From: Defluviitaleaceae bacterium
Lineage (GTDB): Bacteria; Bacillota; Clostridia; Lachnospirales; WRAA01
Length of the DNA stretch: 52,361 bases
Direction of reading: 5' to 3'
NCBI GenBank assembly: GCA_009780015.1
Contig: WRAW01000008.1
Coordinates: 1 to 52,361 of the forward strand
Shown here: piece by piece, positions 18,362 to 26,438 of the stretch
How the letters are laid out: each line of letters opens with the position of its first letter
Numbering within the stretch: position 1 is the stretch's first letter
Notes under the pieces: model-generated
Seen by the model: only the letters and a program-made list of their open reading frames with translations
Told to the model about the DNA's origin: nothing
Databases searched by the model: none
Program-made: the position numbers and the translations under genes

Positions 18362-19180
18362 CTAATCAATTGACAGCTTAGGGTATCGTCTTAGTGATAT
18401 CCTTCCAACCCCGTTGGCGTCTGTGGCAGGCAGCCGCGCAGCCGCATCACCATCCAATAAAAAGAGCAGTCTGTCGTTGTTGGGCTGAATCAATTGGGAC
18501 GGTAATATTGACGGCTCATAAGGGTCTTGCAAAACACGCCGCAAAGGTTCGGCTTTGTCCTTTCCGCCAATCAGGAAAAAAACCTCGGCGGCGTTGTTAA
18601 TGGCAGTCTTAGTCAGAGTTACGCGCCATGCGGATTTTTGCGGCACATAGTTGGCTACGGCAATCCGATGCCGCTCATGAAGCGCGTCGGTATGGGGAAA
18701 GAGAGAAGCGGTATGTCCGTCGTCGCCCATTCCAAGCTGCACTACGTCAAAACCAGGTAATTCCGCTTGTTGTAGCCCCAACCGGCTTCGGATGGCGGAC
18801 TCATACTGAAAAGCGGCTTCTTCCGGTATCAATTCTCCTTTAATGCGGGTGACCTGTTCGGGCGTAAGTGGAACATGACCCAGCATGGCTTCCCTCGTCA
18901 TATTATAATTGCTGTCTTGATCGTCAGGCGGAACCATTCGTTCATCCACAAAAAAGAGCTGTAATTGCGGCCAGGGCATTGCGCTATAGTATTCTCCCGT
19001 GGGGACCGCCAGCTGCGCGAACATATTTTTGGGCGTATTCCCGCCGGAAACAGCAATGTTCGCACAGCCTTTTTCCGCAACGCTTTTCATCGCAATTTCC
19101 ATAAGATGCGAAGCGGCAGCTTTGGCTAAGGCATCTGGATCGGGATACACGCGGTATTCTACTTCAATGAGTTTTTCCAT
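18362..19180 (-). CDS. pgl: 6-phosphogluconolactonase
   Basis: 272 residues. VSGGNTPKNMF near residue 45 (sugar-phosphate loop), LFFVDERMVPPDDQDSNYNM and QLGMGDDGHTASLFPH are the three signature blocks of the DevB/NagB-like 6-phosphogluconolactonases. The enzyme hydrolyses 6-phosphoglucono-1,5-lactone, the product of Zwf, in the cytoplasm. It starts 19 bases behind zwf with AAAGGAATG ahead of the ATG. Together the two genes form the oxidative entry of the pentose phosphate pathway; no 6-phosphogluconate dehydrogenase is in the window. Confidence 0.95.
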   Translation of the reverse strand: MEKLIEVEYRVYPDPDALAKAAASHLMEIAMKSVAEKGCANIAVSGGNTPKNMFAQLAVPTGEYYSAMPWPQLQLFFVDERMVPPDDQDSNYNMTREAMLGHVPLTPEQVTRIKGELIPEEAAFQYESAIRSRLGLQQAELPGFDVVQLGMGDDGHTASLFPHTDALHERHRIAVANYVPQKSAWRVTLTKTAINNAAEVFFLIGGKDKAEPLRRVLQDPYEPSILPSQLIQPNNDRLLFLLDGDAAARLPATDANGVGRISLRRYPKLSID

Positions 19181-19198
19181 TGATACACATTCCTTTGT

Positions 19199-20734
19199 TT
19201 ATGGATTATTCCATTTTCGTCCGTCGCGGCCAATCAGACTGTCCGCGGCCTTAGGCCCCCAAGAGCCGCTTGGATAGTTTGGAAAATCCCGGGGTCTGGT
19301 CTGGGCCCACGCTTCCAGTACCGGCGTGTACAAAGCCCAGGACGCTTCCACGCCGTCACGGTGGGCAAACAGGGTTTGGTCGCCCATGAGGGCGTCCAGA
19401 AGCAGGCGCTCATAGCCGCTGGCAGAACTGGCGCCAAAGGCTGTGGCATACTGGAAATCCATTACCACAGGGCACACGTTTGTAAATGGCCCGGGAACTT
19501 TCGCGCCGAACCGCAGAGAAATGCCTTCGTTTGGCTGAATTCGCATAATTAGCAGATTGGGCTGGATTTCACTGTCCTGATTCATGTGAATACGGTCAAA
19601 AAACAACATGGGCGGCTGTTTAAACTGGATTGCGATTTCCGTTACGCGTTTTGCCAGTCGTTTTCCGGCCCGCAGATAGATTGGCACTCCGGCCCAGCGC
19701 CAGTTTTCGATTTCCAGATTCAAGGCGGCAAAGGTTTCTGTGGCGGAGTCCGGGTTTACCCGGTCTTCCTCACGATAGCCCAGCAATTGATGGCCGTCTA
19801 AATTGCCCAGCGCGTATTGTCCGCGTACCGTGTTTTCTATAGCTATAGGCTTTATGGCTCGCCATACCTTTAATTTCTCGCTGCGCACGGCATCCGCTTC
19901 CAGGGAGATCGGGGGTTCCATAGCTACAAGTGAAAGCAGCTCCATAATATGGTTCTGAACAACATCCCGCAGCGCCCCCGCTTTTTCATAAAAAGAACCT
20001 CGGCCTTCCACGCCCAGGGTTTCCGCCGCGGTAATTTGAATATTGTCAATATAATTGCGGTTCCATACCGATTCAAAAATACCGTTGGCAAAACGAAACA
20101 CCAGGATGTTTTGAACAGTCTCCTTGCCAAGATAATGATCGATGCGGAAAATCTGATCCTCATTGAAAACCTGGTTTACATGGTCGTTCAACTGCTTGGC
20201 CGACACCAAGTCACGGCCAAAAGGCTTCTCAATAATAATGCGGGCGTAACCTTTTTCAGAACGGGCCAGACCATGTCCGCCAAGCTGCCTGACAATGCCG
20301 GCAAAATATTCAGGCGCCACAGCCAGGTAAAAAAGACGATTGCCTGCGGTGCCGCATTCTTCGTCGATTTTTTCAAGGATATTTTTCAATTGAGTGTAGC
20401 CGTCGTCGTCGTCAAAGTCCATCGTATGGTACGTAAGCTTTTGAGCAAAGGCGTCGAGCGCTTCCGCCTCTTTTTGTCCGCCGGCGAACTGAATGATACT
20501 TTCCTTGATATTGGCGCAAAAATCCAAATTGCGGCGAGCTACGCCGACAATGGCAAGATTGGAGGGCAATAGACCTTGCTGTCCCAGATGAAAAAGCGCG
20601 GGCAGCAGCTTGCGCTTCGTTAAGTCGCCGGACGCGCCGAAAATAACGATTACAGCGGGATCCGGGACTCGCTCGCTTTTTGGCAGGGCCACATTTTCAA
20701 TTTCCGGTGCAATTCTTATTTCCCGTGCGGCCAT
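19199..20734 (-). CDS. zwf: Glucose-6-phosphate 1-dehydrogenase
   Basis: 511 residues from the ATG at 20734, placed eight bases behind GGAGAAGG; the GTG start of the ORF track touches that site. The coenzyme loop IFGASGDLTKRKLLPALFHL and the catalytic RIDHYLGKETVQN are both intact, as is the C-terminal glucose-6-phosphate domain. It oxidises glucose-6-phosphate and produces NADPH, or NADH in some lineages. The gene starts 22 bases behind the flavoprotein-rubredoxin gene and ends 18 bases before pgl, so a shared transcript is likely. Setting it inside an oxygen-stress cluster suggests it supplies reductant for detoxification. Confidence 0.96.
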   Translation of the reverse strand: MAAREIRIAPEIENVALPKSERVPDPAVIVIFGASGDLTKRKLLPALFHLGQQGLLPSNLAIVGVARRNLDFCANIKESIIQFAGGQKEAEALDAFAQKLTYHTMDFDDDDGYTQLKNILEKIDEECGTAGNRLFYLAVAPEYFAGIVRQLGGHGLARSEKGYARIIIEKPFGRDLVSAKQLNDHVNQVFNEDQIFRIDHYLGKETVQNILVFRFANGIFESVWNRNYIDNIQITAAETLGVEGRGSFYEKAGALRDVVQNHIMELLSLVAMEPPISLEADAVRSEKLKVWRAIKPIAIENTVRGQYALGNLDGHQLLGYREEDRVNPDSATETFAALNLEIENWRWAGVPIYLRAGKRLAKRVTEIAIQFKQPPMLFFDRIHMNQDSEIQPNLLIMRIQPNEGISLRFGAKVPGPFTNVCPVVMDFQYATAFGASSASGYERLLLDALMGDQTLFAHRDGVEASWALYTPVLEAWAQTRPRDFPNYPSGSWGPKAADSLIGRDGRKWNNP

Positions 20735-20756
20735 ATTAAGCACCTTCTCCGAATTT

Positions 20757-21359
20757 TTATATTTTTACAAAGTGGTTTGCGCCATGCTTACATATTGGGC
20801 AGATAAAATCCTGCGGCAGAGTTTCACCTTCAAGCTCGTAATTGCAAATATTGCAGCGATAGCCCTTTTTCTGAGTACTCTGCGGCTTGGGTTTAATATG
20901 CTGCTGATAATATGAATAGGTAACGCTTTCAGCCTTGCTGAAAACCTCGGCGTTTGTAATATCTGCCCTGAACATTGTGTGAGTGCCGAAATCAATAGTT
21001 TGCGTGACTTGAAATGAGATATACGAGTTAGTGTGTTCCGATAAATAAGCAACGCCGTTGCCGCTTCTTGAAAACCCATTGAAATCGGCGAATTTGTCAA
21101 CATCCCTGCCGGACTGGTATCCAAAGCGTTTAAATATTTCAAACGGAACCTCTGTCGTCAGCAGCGAAATGTTAAATTTATTTGTACGTGCGATGACATC
21201 GTGAGTATAGTTGCTTTTGCTGACCGTAATAACGCCGACAAGCGGATCCTCCGTTACTTGCAGCAGTGTGTTGATTATACATCCCGTATCTTTATTGCCG
21301 TCATTTGCCGTTAAAACATAGAGCCCATACCCTATTTTAAACAACGCCGCTTTATCCAT
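20757..21359 (-). CDS. Flavin reductase-rubredoxin fusion (high-molecular-weight rubredoxin type)
   Basis: 200 residues from the ATG at 21359 with GGAGAG at good spacing. Residues 1 to about 150 are a flavin-reductase/FMN-binding domain (KIGYGLYVLTA, GCIINTLLQVTEDPLVGVIT). Residues about 163-200 are a complete rubredoxin with paired Cys motifs (YRCNICNYELEG and FICPICKHGA). The arrangement matches the high-molecular-weight rubredoxin (Hrb) known from acetogens, which hands electrons from a reduced donor to oxygen- or NO-reducing flavoproteins. Here it lies between pirin and zwf, near rubrerythrin and superoxide reductase, both rubredoxin-dependent. No FprA-type flavodiiron partner is in the window. 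Confidence 0.88.
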   Translation of the reverse strand: MDKAALFKIGYGLYVLTANDGNKDTGCIINTLLQVTEDPLVGVITVSKSNYTHDVIARTNKFNISLLTTEVPFEIFKRFGYQSGRDVDKFADFNGFSRSGNGVAYLSEHTNSYISFQVTQTIDFGTHTMFRADITNAEVFSKAESVTYSYYQQHIKPKPQSTQKKGYRCNICNYELEGETLPQDFICPICKHGANHFVKI

Positions 21360-21458
21360 CAATACCACTCTCCATGAAATTTTTCCACAGCAATCATAAC
21401 ATTCCGTTCAGTCAATAGCAAGCTGAGATTTCATCAAGTGTGGATTTATATATATTTT

Positions 21459-22160
21459 TCAAGCCTTCTTCATTTCTATGAACAGCAGATGGGACTTAGT
21501 TATTGCTTTAATACGCAAATCTTCTTCTACGACCTCCATAGCGTCTCTTTCCTTTAATTCAACTGAATTAATGTCGGTTGAGCCCTCGACTTGTACAATG
21601 TAACATTGCCTGTCTTCTGCTACGGAAAAATCAAGAGTTTTGCCCTGTTCGAGCTCTGTAGCGTACATGTTTACGTCTTGGTTGAGTCTGACAGGAGCGT
21701 CGCCGTTACTGCCGGAAACTATGTGCAGTAATTTATTCTCCCGCGCCGTCCACTCGAATTTGTGGTCGCCATAGCCGGGCTCCAGATTTTTGGCGTCGGG
21801 CAGTATCCATATTTGCAGCAGTCTGACCGTTTCGTCGCCCTCGTTTATTTCAGAGTGAAGAATACCTCTTCCTGCGCTCATATATTGAACTTCGCCGCGA
21901 CGTATCACACCTTCGTTTCCTAAAGAATCCTTGTGTGTAAGGGCTCCTTTCACTAGGTATGACACGATCTCCATATCCTTATGGGGGTGGGTGTCAAAGC
22001 CCGAATGCCCGCTGATTAAATCATCGTTTAATACACGAAGAGCCCCAAAATTTACATTGTCTTTGTTGTAATAATCGGCGAATGAAAAGTGATGAATAGC
22101 ATCCAGCCAATTCATTGGTCTGGCTCTGTGCAGGTTTTCAACAGGTATATGTCTTATCAT
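21459..22160 (-). CDS. Pirin family protein (bicupin)
   Basis: 233 residues. The N-terminal cupin keeps the metal ligands of YhhW/pirin proteins in THPHKDMEIVSYL (two His) and GRGILHSE (His and Glu). The first segment RARPMNWLDAIHHFSFADYY is typical of the family. Some bacterial pirins show quercetin 2,3-dioxygenase activity, and pirins are often stress-induced, but a substrate cannot be assigned. It sits between hydA and the flavoprotein-rubredoxin gene, same strand, with about 100-140 base gaps on both sides, so it may have its own transcript. Confidence 0.9.
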   Translation of the reverse strand: MIRHIPVENLHRARPMNWLDAIHHFSFADYYNKDNVNFGALRVLNDDLISGHSGFDTHPHKDMEIVSYLVKGALTHKDSLGNEGVIRRGEVQYMSAGRGILHSEINEGDETVRLLQIWILPDAKNLEPGYGDHKFEWTARENKLLHIVSGSNGDAPVRLNQDVNMYATELEQGKTLDFSVAEDRQCYIVQVEGSTDINSVELKERDAMEVVEEDLRIKAITKSHLLFIEMKKA

Positions 22161-22247
22161 AATAATAGCCTCCTGATAAATGTTGAATAATATATGTGAG
22201 CGGATATAGTGATAGCTATAGCCGTGCTTTATTCAATCTACGGAAGC

Positions 22248-22279
22248 GGGGTTACTGACATCGCACCATCAGCAACCCC
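22248..22279 (-). terminator. Hairpin behind hydA
   Basis: GGGGTTACTGA and TCAGCAACCCC form an 11-bp stem with one G-U pair in the minus-strand transcript, 19 bases behind hydA. There is no clear T-run, so it may rather stabilise the 3' end. Confidence 0.4.
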
Positions 22280-22297
22280 ACCAACAAGTTGATATTA

Positions 22298-23824
22298 CTA
22301 ATTAACAGTATTGACCATTAATTTAAAATTTTCCTTTGTAACTCCGCAAACAGGGCAAATGAAGTCGTCAGGTAAATCTCCCTCGTGTTCATAGTTGCAA
22401 ACAATACAGAGATGCTTCACGGCGTTGGAAAGCGCCTTCTCAACAATGCCCTTGGGGCCAAGGTCATTGCTGCGGCTGTAAAAGCCGGTGTGAAGCATAC
22501 GTTCGGCTACCGGGCTAAGCGGCTTATCGTACTGCTCTTTATACACCGCTATGATGTCCGGGTTGTCGTGGCTAAAACGCAGCGTCATGTCGCTGTCCTT
22601 CTTGAAAAGAGCCGCTATGCGCGCTTTGCGGATGTCGTCGGACATTGGTACGATTGTCTTGGGCTGTCCTCCGCCGCCAATGCAGCCGCCCCTGCAGGCC
22701 ATGACCTCCATAAAGTCGAAGTCGCGCTTTCCCGCGGCTACATCTTCCAGCATCTTCTTGGCGTTGTCGATGCCGTGTACAACCGCTACGCGCACAGGGG
22801 TCCCGGCAATGTCTACCGTTGCGCTGCGGATGCCGTTCATGCCTCGAAGCTCGCGCTTGTTAAGGAAATCGCCGGAGGGATTTTCGCCGGTCACATAATA
22901 ATACGCGCTTCTGGCCGCGGCTTCCATTACGCCTCCGGTGTTGCCGAAGATAACGCCTGCGCCGGAAGCGGCGCCCATCAAGCCGTCATAATTGCTGTCC
23001 TGCAGGGCGTCGAAGTCGACGCCTTCCTCTCTGAGCCACTTGGCAAGCTCCCTGGTGGTCATGACGTGATCCATGTCCCGCATATCCGGTATGCCAAGCT
23101 CCTTGCCCGCGTCGCACATTTCTTCGCGGCGTATCTCAAACTTCTTGGCGGTGCACGGTGTAACCGCGACATTTACGATCTTCCTGGGGTCTATATTCTG
23201 CTTCTTGGCGAAGTAGGTCTTCACGGTCGGGCCTTGCATTCCGATAGGGCTTTTTACGCTGGAGACGTGCGGCAGCATATCCGGGAAGAAGGTTTCCACA
23301 AACTTTACCCACGCGGGGCAGCAGCTTGTAAACTGAGGCAGCGGCTTGGACTTGTTCACAAGCCTGTCAACCAGCTCGGAGGCTTCTTCCGTGATGGTCA
23401 GGTCGGCGGCGAAGTTGGTGTCCAGAACATAGTCCGCGCCCAGCGCACGCAGAGCCGCCACCACTTTTCCCTCTACGAAGGTTCCAGGCTCAAGCCCGAA
23501 TTCCTCTCCAAGACCAACCCTAACCGATGGAGACGTGTTGAAGATTACAATCTTGTCGGGATCTTTTATGGCTTCTTTGATGTCGGGATATTCATAGCGT
23601 TCGGTGATCGAGTTTGGCGGGCACACATTGGCGCATTGGCCGCAATGGACACAAATCGGAAGGTCGCCGGTACTTTCCAGATCATAAAGCCTTCCTACCG
23701 CGATATCGGTTTCGCATACGCGCCTGCAAGCGCCGCATTTGATGCAGAGCTCTTCGTGACGCATTATGGCGGGATTATTTGGGTCAATAGGTATACGAAT
23801 ATCAATAAACGAATGGATGCTCAT
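22298..23824 (-). CDS. [FeFe] hydrogenase with C-terminal rubredoxin domain
   Basis: 508 residues from the ATG at 23824, eight bases behind AAAGGAG; the ORF-track start seven codons earlier is a TTG without a site. An N-terminal ferredoxin domain has two [4Fe-4S] motifs (CIKCGACRRVC, CVHCGQCANVC). The H-cluster domain keeps all three signatures: TSCCPAWVKF (second Cys is the proton-transfer residue), TPCTAKKFE and MACRGGCIGGGGQP. The last 40 residues are a full rubredoxin (LCIVCNYEHEG, FICPVCGVTKENF). The enzyme interconverts protons and H2 in the cytoplasm. A fused rubredoxin suggests exchange with rubrerythrin, superoxide reductase or the flavoprotein-rubredoxin encoded alongside. A separate HydEFG maturase set is not in the window. 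Confidence 0.93.
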   Translation of the reverse strand: MSIHSFIDIRIPIDPNNPAIMRHEELCIKCGACRRVCETDIAVGRLYDLESTGDLPICVHCGQCANVCPPNSITERYEYPDIKEAIKDPDKIVIFNTSPSVRVGLGEEFGLEPGTFVEGKVVAALRALGADYVLDTNFAADLTITEEASELVDRLVNKSKPLPQFTSCCPAWVKFVETFFPDMLPHVSSVKSPIGMQGPTVKTYFAKKQNIDPRKIVNVAVTPCTAKKFEIRREEMCDAGKELGIPDMRDMDHVMTTRELAKWLREEGVDFDALQDSNYDGLMGAASGAGVIFGNTGGVMEAAARSAYYYVTGENPSGDFLNKRELRGMNGIRSATVDIAGTPVRVAVVHGIDNAKKMLEDVAAGKRDFDFMEVMACRGGCIGGGGQPKTIVPMSDDIRKARIAALFKKDSDMTLRFSHDNPDIIAVYKEQYDKPLSPVAERMLHTGFYSRSNDLGPKGIVEKALSNAVKHLCIVCNYEHEGDLPDDFICPVCGVTKENFKLMVNTVN

Positions 23825-23857
23825 AGACAGCGCTCCTTTAACCAAGCGATATAATCA

Positions 23858-23901
23858 AAGCACGACAGGTAAATCATACTGCTTATTTACCTGCCGTGCT
23901 T
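23858..23901 (-). promoter_or_regulatory. Hairpin in the hydA leader
   Basis: AAGCACGACAGGTAAAT pairs with ATTTACCTGCCGTGCTT (one G-U) around 10 bases, 34 bases ahead of the hydA start. In the minus-strand transcript it would form a 17-bp stem followed by CTTTGATT. It could be an attenuator for hydA or the end of the upstream transcript. Confidence 0.55.
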
Positions 23902-23940
23902 GTTGGCACAAATTATAAATTAGAATTTGTATTCAATACA

Positions 23941-24324
23941 CTGGGGTGTGTCGACAATAGATTTTTCGGAATCTTTTTGGTCGATTATCTGCCACTCTTC
24001 GTCGGTTCCTCCTAGGGCGTGTTTTCAAACCCCATTTGGGCGTAATTTTGGTCAATTTTTCGCTGGACGTTGTCAGCGCCTCCTCTTGCGCTGGCGCTCC
24101 AGATGCTAAACGTGTGCCACCGGCACACAGCATCCTAGCAGAATCATGCCATTATGCGTCGTCGGCGCTTCCTAGCCCAGCAAAAAATTGCCTCAAAACT
24201 TCACCCAAAGCGGGTTTGAAAACACACCCTAGCGTACCACTGCGGGTACGCGGCGTCGTTACCTTCTCGATTGGCGAAAATCGCCTCAAAAATCTTCTCG
24301 AAAAACTATTGTCGACACACACTA
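23941..24324. mobile_element. MITE-like element G (GGTGTGTCGACAATAG ends), interrupted by another
   Basis: The left end GGTGTGTCGACAATAG and its reverse complement at the right bound a copy of the element also seen at 40346-40506: the flanks GCCACTCTTCGTCGG and CGTACCACTGCGGGTACGCG and the arm CCTCAAAAATCTTCTCGAAA agree almost base for base. A second element (24016-24228) splits it at the CTAG of its core. It fills the gap between hydA and ferritin. Confidence 0.8.
24016..24228. mobile_element. MITE-like element nested in element G (GGGYGTGTTTTCAAACC ends)
   Basis: 213 bases bounded by GGGCGTGTTTTCAAACCC and its near-perfect reverse complement, with CTAG directly outside both ends as target duplication. 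Removing it and one CTAG restores the continuous core of element G. The interior has its own hairpin (GTGTGCCACCGGCACAC) and a GCGTCGTCGGCGCTTCCTAG stretch related to the shared core. No transposase ORF. Confidence 0.8.
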
Positions 24325-24337
24325 GCAGAGTCTGGAT

Positions 24338-24850
24338 TTACTGCGCCGGAAATGGGTCTACAAAAACCCTTGCTCCCAGTTCATTATCGAGAGCCAGCAG
24401 CATACCTTTGTTTTCGCCGATGAATCTAAGCTTATCCAGGATATCCGTTGCGCTGGCCTCTTCCTCGACCTGCTCGTTTACAAACCACATCATAAATTGA
24501 TAACAGGCATGATCCGATTCCTGCATAGCAATGGTAGCAATGTTGTTGATGCTCTGAGTGACTTTTTGCTCATGCTCAAGAACCATTCCGAACATTTCAG
24601 GGACATCCGCAAAAGAAGTGGGGGGAAGATCGATGGCTGCAAAGGCCGGGGCGGCGCCTCGCTCTAAAATATATTGATAGATGCGCGTTCCATGAGCCAT
24701 TTCTTCCTGAGCTTGTATAAACAGCCAGTTTGCGATGCCTTTTAGTCCCATTTGATCGGCTGAGGCCGACATGGCAAGATACAGATACGCCGAATAGTAT
24801 TCGGCATTTACCTGATTGCTCAATGCGCCCAGTAATTTTTCACGTAACAT
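24338..24850 (-). CDS. Non-haem ferritin
   Basis: 170 residues, the normal length for FtnA-type ferritins. The four-helix ferroxidase residues are visible in NQVNAEYYSAYLYLAMS (Glu and Tyr), AQEEMAHGTRIYQYI (Glu-Glu and His) and the later Glu/Gln pair in NEQVEEEA. It stores iron as ferric mineral and removes Fe(II) that would feed Fenton chemistry. The ATG has AAGGAG upstream and the gene follows the superoxide reductase gene by 12 bases, so it is the last gene of the perR-rbr-dfx-ftn run. Confidence 0.94.
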   Translation of the reverse strand: MLREKLLGALSNQVNAEYYSAYLYLAMSASADQMGLKGIANWLFIQAQEEMAHGTRIYQYILERGAAPAFAAIDLPPTSFADVPEMFGMVLEHEQKVTQSINNIATIAMQESDHACYQFMMWFVNEQVEEEASATDILDKLRFIGENKGMLLALDNELGARVFVDPFPAQ

Positions 24851-24862
24851 AGCTAATCTCCT

Positions 24863-25240
24863 TTAACGGACTTCGGTTTTCCACAGACCGTGGAGATTAC
24901 AGTATGCGTAAACCTCTAAAGATTTGTCTCCGGTACAGCAGAACTCGGCTTCGGGGGATTCGCCAACGGCAAGGTTTACCCGTTGACCGCCTTTTTCTGT
25001 CTTAACATAGATAAAGTCGATATAGTGTTCCTCCACCATGGGGTGCAAAACGCTTCCGACGCTTACGCTAAGGCCGTGTTCAGTCTTTTTTACGTCGGGA
25101 AGATGCTTTTCCTGGCTGGCCTCAACGGTGTTCGGCACAAGAAGGGTCATGCCCTTGCCGCAGCAGGCCAGAGGGCCGCCTTTGTCTTTTACCATTCCTA
25201 CGATATTGCCGCAGATATCACAAATAAAAAACTTTGCCAT
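24863..25240 (-). CDS. dfx: Desulfoferrodoxin (superoxide reductase, 2Fe type)
   Basis: 125 residues. The N-terminal desulforedoxin domain binds one iron through CDICGN and ACCGK. The catalytic domain keeps EKHLPDV, LHPMVEEHYI and CNLHGLW, the His4Cys site with the Glu-Lys pair that reduces superoxide to peroxide without releasing O2. Electrons come from rubredoxin. The gene lies 11 bases behind rubrerythrin and 12 before ferritin, the classic anaerobe combination in which rubrerythrin removes the peroxide formed. Confidence 0.96.
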   Translation of the reverse strand: MAKFFICDICGNIVGMVKDKGGPLACCGKGMTLLVPNTVEASQEKHLPDVKKTEHGLSVSVGSVLHPMVEEHYIDFIYVKTEKGGQRVNLAVGESPEAEFCCTGDKSLEVYAYCNLHGLWKTEVR

Positions 25241-25251
25241 GTTCTTCCTCC

Positions 25252-25794
25252 TTAATAGTTGATAACACGCAGTTCGAAATATGCCTGAGGATAGTCACAT
25301 ACCGCACAAAGGCTTGGCGCGGAGTTCGCGTCCACAATATGGCCGCAGTTTCTGCATATCCACACAGATTTTTCCGTCTTGCTGAAGACTTGTTTGTTGT
25401 TTACATTGTCAAGGAGCTTGAGATATCTTTCTTCATGATCCTTTTCAATATCAGCAACGCCTTGGAATAGGAATGCAAGTTTGTCAAAGCCTTCCTCTTT
25501 GGCTTCTTCAGCCATTCGCTTGTACATGCATGTCCATTCTTCGTTTTCACCTGCCGCAGCCGCTTTCAAGTTTGCGTCCGTCGAGGGGAATTCCCCGCCG
25601 CAAAGAAACTTAAACCAAAGCTTAGCGTGCTCTTTTTCGTTGTTGGCGGTTTCTTCAAATATTGCGGCAATTTGTTCGCAGCCTTCACTCTTAGCCTTGT
25701 CCGCGAAGTATGTATACTTGTTGCGAGCCATAGACTCCCCTGCAAAGGCTTCCCATAAGTTCTTTTCCGTTTTTGTTCCCTTTAAATCCGGCAT
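25252..25794 (-). CDS. rbr: Rubrerythrin
   Basis: 180 residues from the ATG at 25794 behind GAGGAGGAA; the ORF-track version adds 18 untranslated codons. The ferritin-like di-iron domain ([40 protein letters not shown]) is followed by a C-terminal rubredoxin ([10 protein letters not shown] and [13 protein letters not shown]). It reduces hydrogen peroxide to water with electrons from rubredoxin or a reductase. It is preceded by the PerR-like gene, about 60 bases upstream, and followed closely by dfx. Confidence 0.96.
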   Translation of the reverse strand: MPDLKGTKTEKNLWEAFAGESMARNKYTYFADKAKSEGCEQIAAIFEETANNEKEHAKLWFKFLCGGEFPSTDANLKAAAAGENEEWTCMYKRMAEEAKEEGFDKLAFLFQGVADIEKDHEERYLKLLDNVNNKQVFSKTEKSVWICRNCGHIVDANSAPSLCAVCDYPQAYFELRVINY

Positions 25795-25854
25795 AACGTG
25801 TTCCTCCTCAAAGATTATATTTTTTAAGGCTTGTGGCCTATAAAACAAAATGAA

Positions 25855-26262
25855 TTAAATTTCTTCGGGGGTGGTCTTTTTGGCGTCAGTACAGTTCGAG
25901 CATACGCCAAAGAAATCTATCTCGTGCCTATTGGTCTTAAAGCCGTATTTATTCATGATAATATCAGCGAACTTATCATCGCAGTCTATCTCTACATCGA
26001 AAATTCCTCCGCAAACTTCGCAGATAAAATGATAATGAAAGCCAGTCTTTTTGTCATACCGAACCACGCCATCAATAACGATTTGCGAAATAACACCATC
26101 ATCTACGAGCTGGCGCAAATTGCGGTAAATGGTTGATTTGCCGACGATAGGGTGCTTTTTCTGAATTTCAAGATACAGTTCCTCTGCCGACAGGTGCTTA
26201 CCGAGGGATTTTATGGTATCCAAGATAATTTGACGCTGCAAAGTGCTGCGCTTCGTACTCAT
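25855..26262 (-). CDS. Fur-family regulator, PerR-like
   Basis: 135 residues. A winged-helix DNA-binding half (GKSTIYRNLRQLVDDGVISQ) is followed by the dimerisation half with RYDKKTGFHYHFICEVCGG and GVCSNC. The two CxxC pairs form the structural zinc site. His residues and an Asp in the YDKKTGFHYH segment match the regulatory metal site of PerR, whose oxidation by peroxide releases DNA. Position at the head of rubrerythrin, superoxide reductase and ferritin genes supports PerR rather than Fur. The promoter region carries a perfect dyad over the -10 box, so autoregulation is likely. No recognised site lies in front of rbr itself. Confidence 0.88.
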   Translation of the reverse strand: MSTKRSTLQRQIILDTIKSLGKHLSAEELYLEIQKKHPIVGKSTIYRNLRQLVDDGVISQIVIDGVVRYDKKTGFHYHFICEVCGGIFDVEIDCDDKFADIIMNKYGFKTNRHEIDFFGVCSNCTDAKKTTPEEI

Positions 26263-26339
26263 TTGAGAGAATCACCAACTCCCTAAATAAAGGCAAGGCC
26301 AGTCATGAAAATATATCTTTCACTTTTTAAGAGAGACTA

Positions 26340-26386
26340 ATTCTCATTTGCATAATAATAATAAATGAGAATCACAATCCTGTCAA
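26340..26386 (-). promoter_or_regulatory. Promoter with overlapping PerR/Fur-type dyad
   Basis: On the minus strand TTGACA (26386-26381), 17-base spacer and TATTAT (26363-26358) form a good sigma-A promoter. A perfect inverted repeat, ATTCTCATTT-N13-AAATGAGAAT (26340-26372), covers the -10 box and part of the spacer. The AT-rich dyad with TGAGAAT arms resembles Fur/PerR operators. It would control perR and the stress genes behind it. Confidence 0.72.
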
Positions 26387-26438
26387 CACCTTTTTTTACC
26401 TGAGATTTTGCCGCCCGGCATCGGCAAATTATGATAAT

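Noticed and set aside
22385-23854. 489-residue ORF antisense to the hydrogenase gene
   Set aside because: It mirrors a gene with complete catalytic motifs, has no ribosome site or recognisable domain, and arises from GC-rich codon structure.
24036-24500. 154-residue plus-strand ORF over the nested elements and ferritin end
   Set aside because: It joins mobile-element sequence to the antisense of ferritin; no start signal.
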